NCBI GenBank assembly: GCA_025890175.1
Contig: JANPYM010000008.1
Span: forward strand, 2,085,650-2,149,649
Reading direction: 5' to 3'
Length of the DNA: 64,000 nucleotides
Source: Ciborinia camelliae
Lineage: Eukaryota; Ascomycota; Leotiomycetes; Helotiales; Sclerotiniaceae
Below, piece after piece: positions 62,600 to 64,000 of this stretch. Both the position numbers and the translations under genes were made by a program. The notes below the pieces were generated by a model. That model worked only from the letters and a program-made list of their open reading frames with translations. It was not told where the DNA came from and did not search any database. The number at the start of each line of letters is the position of its first letter. Position 1 is the stretch's first letter.

Positions 62600-63621
62600 T
62601 TGCCGGTTGGGTTCTTGTCTCAACCAACTGGCTCCTGCCCGTTGTTGCTTGGTTTGTTTTTTTTTTGTTTTTTTTTTTTGCGGATGCTTGAAAATATAAC
62701 TTCATTATGGATGATATCTACCTTCGCGGGTTCATTTATCATTGCCATTCCATTATATTTTCAAGCCCACAGAAGAAAGGAAAAACAAGAGTAGCTTAGA
62801 GACAACTGGAGGTATTTATATTCATTCACTAGTAAATGTTCATAGATTGAATTTGAAAATAAAACAATTCTATATCAATAAACAGCGAAAATGAACAATG
62901 GGGATGGAAATGAACAGAAATCCAGAACAATTATTTAGGTGGTTAGTAGAAAAAAGCGGTTTTAAGAAACTAATGTTCTTTCTTTATTCTTGATGTATTC
63001 AGCTCAGGGGTAACGAGATCCCCATAGGCGAATAGTGTGAGAACATAATCTCAAGTACCAAGTCTAGAATTGCATCACCAAATTTCAATTAGTTAAGGTA
63101 TTAGTATCTTTTCTCGCTCGCCGCCGAACAGTCGCCCAATAAGAGAATCTAAGCAGACTGTGAATAACACCCCATGGTCTTCAGTTTGGAAGTCAATAGT
63201 TTAGACATAAATGATCCTAGACCTTCACAAATAGCATTCCAAGTTCTCATAATTGAAGCTAACCACACAACCTCGCTGCCAAATTCTAGTACCCAAATTG
63301 GAGTCAAGGTTCAAAATCTCATTAGATCCCACTCAAAAAATCATGAAATAGTATTAAACATCCCCTTGGTCCTGGGGGGTATTCTAGTGACTATTAAATC
63401 CATACGGGAGCAACTCCTGTGCATCACCGTTTTTACATCTCTTCAGGAAACGCCATGCCTGCCATAATTCCCATCCAATTTACCCGAAATGATATCAATT
63501 CCTTCCATAATTTCATAACCCTTTTTACTCCTTCCAGCACGCTCGCCATCGCAATGTTTTTCAAACATTTGGACGTGCAGAAGCTCAGTCTTGTATTCTC
63601 CATTTACTCCCCATCCCTTCC

Positions 63622-64000
63622 CTAAGCATGAGCCATTGACGCCAAAACTTCCGCCGCATCTGTTTCGACAGGTCCCTGGCAGCTCTGTTCCAATGGCGTC
63701 AAATCTCTAGTTGAAAACGGAGTGCCCCCATTTGGAGACATAGCCGTGTTAGGTGTGAGCCCGATTCCGCGAATACTTGGTGAAGCGTCTCCTTCGTTCT
63801 TAACGAAAGGTGCCCCTCCTTTTGGTAGCTTCGCAAGCCCTGCCAAGACCACCTTTCTTCTCTCATTCCAATCTGATTCTTTCTCGATCACACGATCGAG
63901 TAGAACTTCCTTCTCCATCCACTCCTTCTTTCTCAATTCTTCCATCAGTTCGCACTGTTTCCTTAGCGCCTCGCCTTCTTCCTCTGCCCATTGTATCTGC
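63622..64000 (-). CDS. C-terminal part of a coiled-coil protein, cut by window edge
   Basis: The minus strand is open from the right edge to a TAG at 63622-63624. The visible 125 residues start QIQWAEEEGEALRKQCELME, a Glu/Lys/Arg/Leu-rich helix likely in a coiled coil, and continue through a Ser/Pro/Gly-rich linker (SPSIRGIGLTPNTAMSPNGG) to the end EVLASMAHA. The rest of the gene lies outside the window, so no family can be assigned. Confidence 0.7.
   Translation of the reverse strand, partial: QIQWAEEEGEALRKQCELMEELRKKEWMEKEVLLDRVIEKESDWNERRKVVLAGLAKLPKGGAPFVKNEGDASPSIRGIGLTPNTAMSPNGGTPFSTRDLTPLEQSCQGPVETDAAEVLASMAHA

Larger units (their letters stand above)
58316..63621. other. Gene-poor, repeat-relic region
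   Basis: Over 5 kb without a supportable gene. 58316-59900 is AT-rich single-copy-looking DNA. 60240-60665 holds diverged copies of a short dispersed repeat. 61200-61830 holds palindromes and a broken minus-strand frame. 62100-62700 has poly-T tracts. 62800-63620 is AT-rich. The character suggests degraded mobile DNA rather than unannotated genes. Confidence 0.6.

Noticed and set aside
62126..62623. 165-codon minus frame rich in Lys, Gln and Asn
   Set aside because: Mostly a translation of TTTG/TTTC and poly-T tracts; no domain and an inverted repeat inside.

Overview
The window is nuclear DNA of a filamentous ascomycete. The protein set (NDR kinase COT1, Atg11, Tim54, CENP-H, SF3A2), introns of about 45-110 bases with GT..AG ends and CTAAC/CTGAC-like branch sites, intergenic DNA full of simple repeats, and an AT-rich transposon bearing the C-to-T/G-to-A marks of repeat-induced point mutation (RIP) all point that way. 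The style fits Leotiomycetes, perhaps Sclerotiniaceae, but that placement is inference. I saw no rRNA, tRNA, CRISPR array, virus or secondary-metabolite cluster.

Layout. 1-2770 has no gene. 2771-5483 encodes a DDT/WHIM/PHD chromatin protein. 5484-7440 is simple-repeat DNA with a 15-bp minisatellite and a hexanucleotide array of about 38 units. 7446-15277 is one complete Ty3/Gypsy-type LTR retrotransposon destroyed by RIP: two 133-base LTRs, a 5-base target duplication (GTTGA), and decayed reverse transcriptase, RNase H and integrase in that order. 15612-18321 is a 12-exon minus-strand gene of unknown family that I reassembled exon by exon. 18322-27342 is repeat-rich and holds only the HMG-box gene NHP6.

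From 27.3 to 58.3 kb the window is a gene-dense housekeeping block: Tim54 (+), NatA subunit NAA15 (-), MIX23 (-), mitochondrial S-adenosylmethionine carrier (+), a UPF0643-like protein (+), eIF3h (+), S-adenosylhomocysteinase (+), Atg11 (-), CENP-H (+), COT1 kinase (+), SF3A2 (-), tubulin cofactor E (+) and a CCCH zinc-finger protein (+). Three head-to-head pairs have start-to-start gaps of 323, 315 and 319 bases. 58316-63621 is gene-poor, with palindromes and a short repeat also found near 1.5 kb. A minus-strand gene enters from the right edge (63622-64000).

These genes do not form one pathway. Three serve mitochondria (Tim54, MIX23, SAM carrier). The SAM carrier and S-adenosylhomocysteinase both belong to the methyl cycle and lie 5 kb apart. 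I found no convincing new multi-gene system. The most unusual items are the RIP-dead element with short non-canonical LTRs and opposed mutation gradients, the 12-exon gene with an 11-base microexon, and two GC-AG introns.
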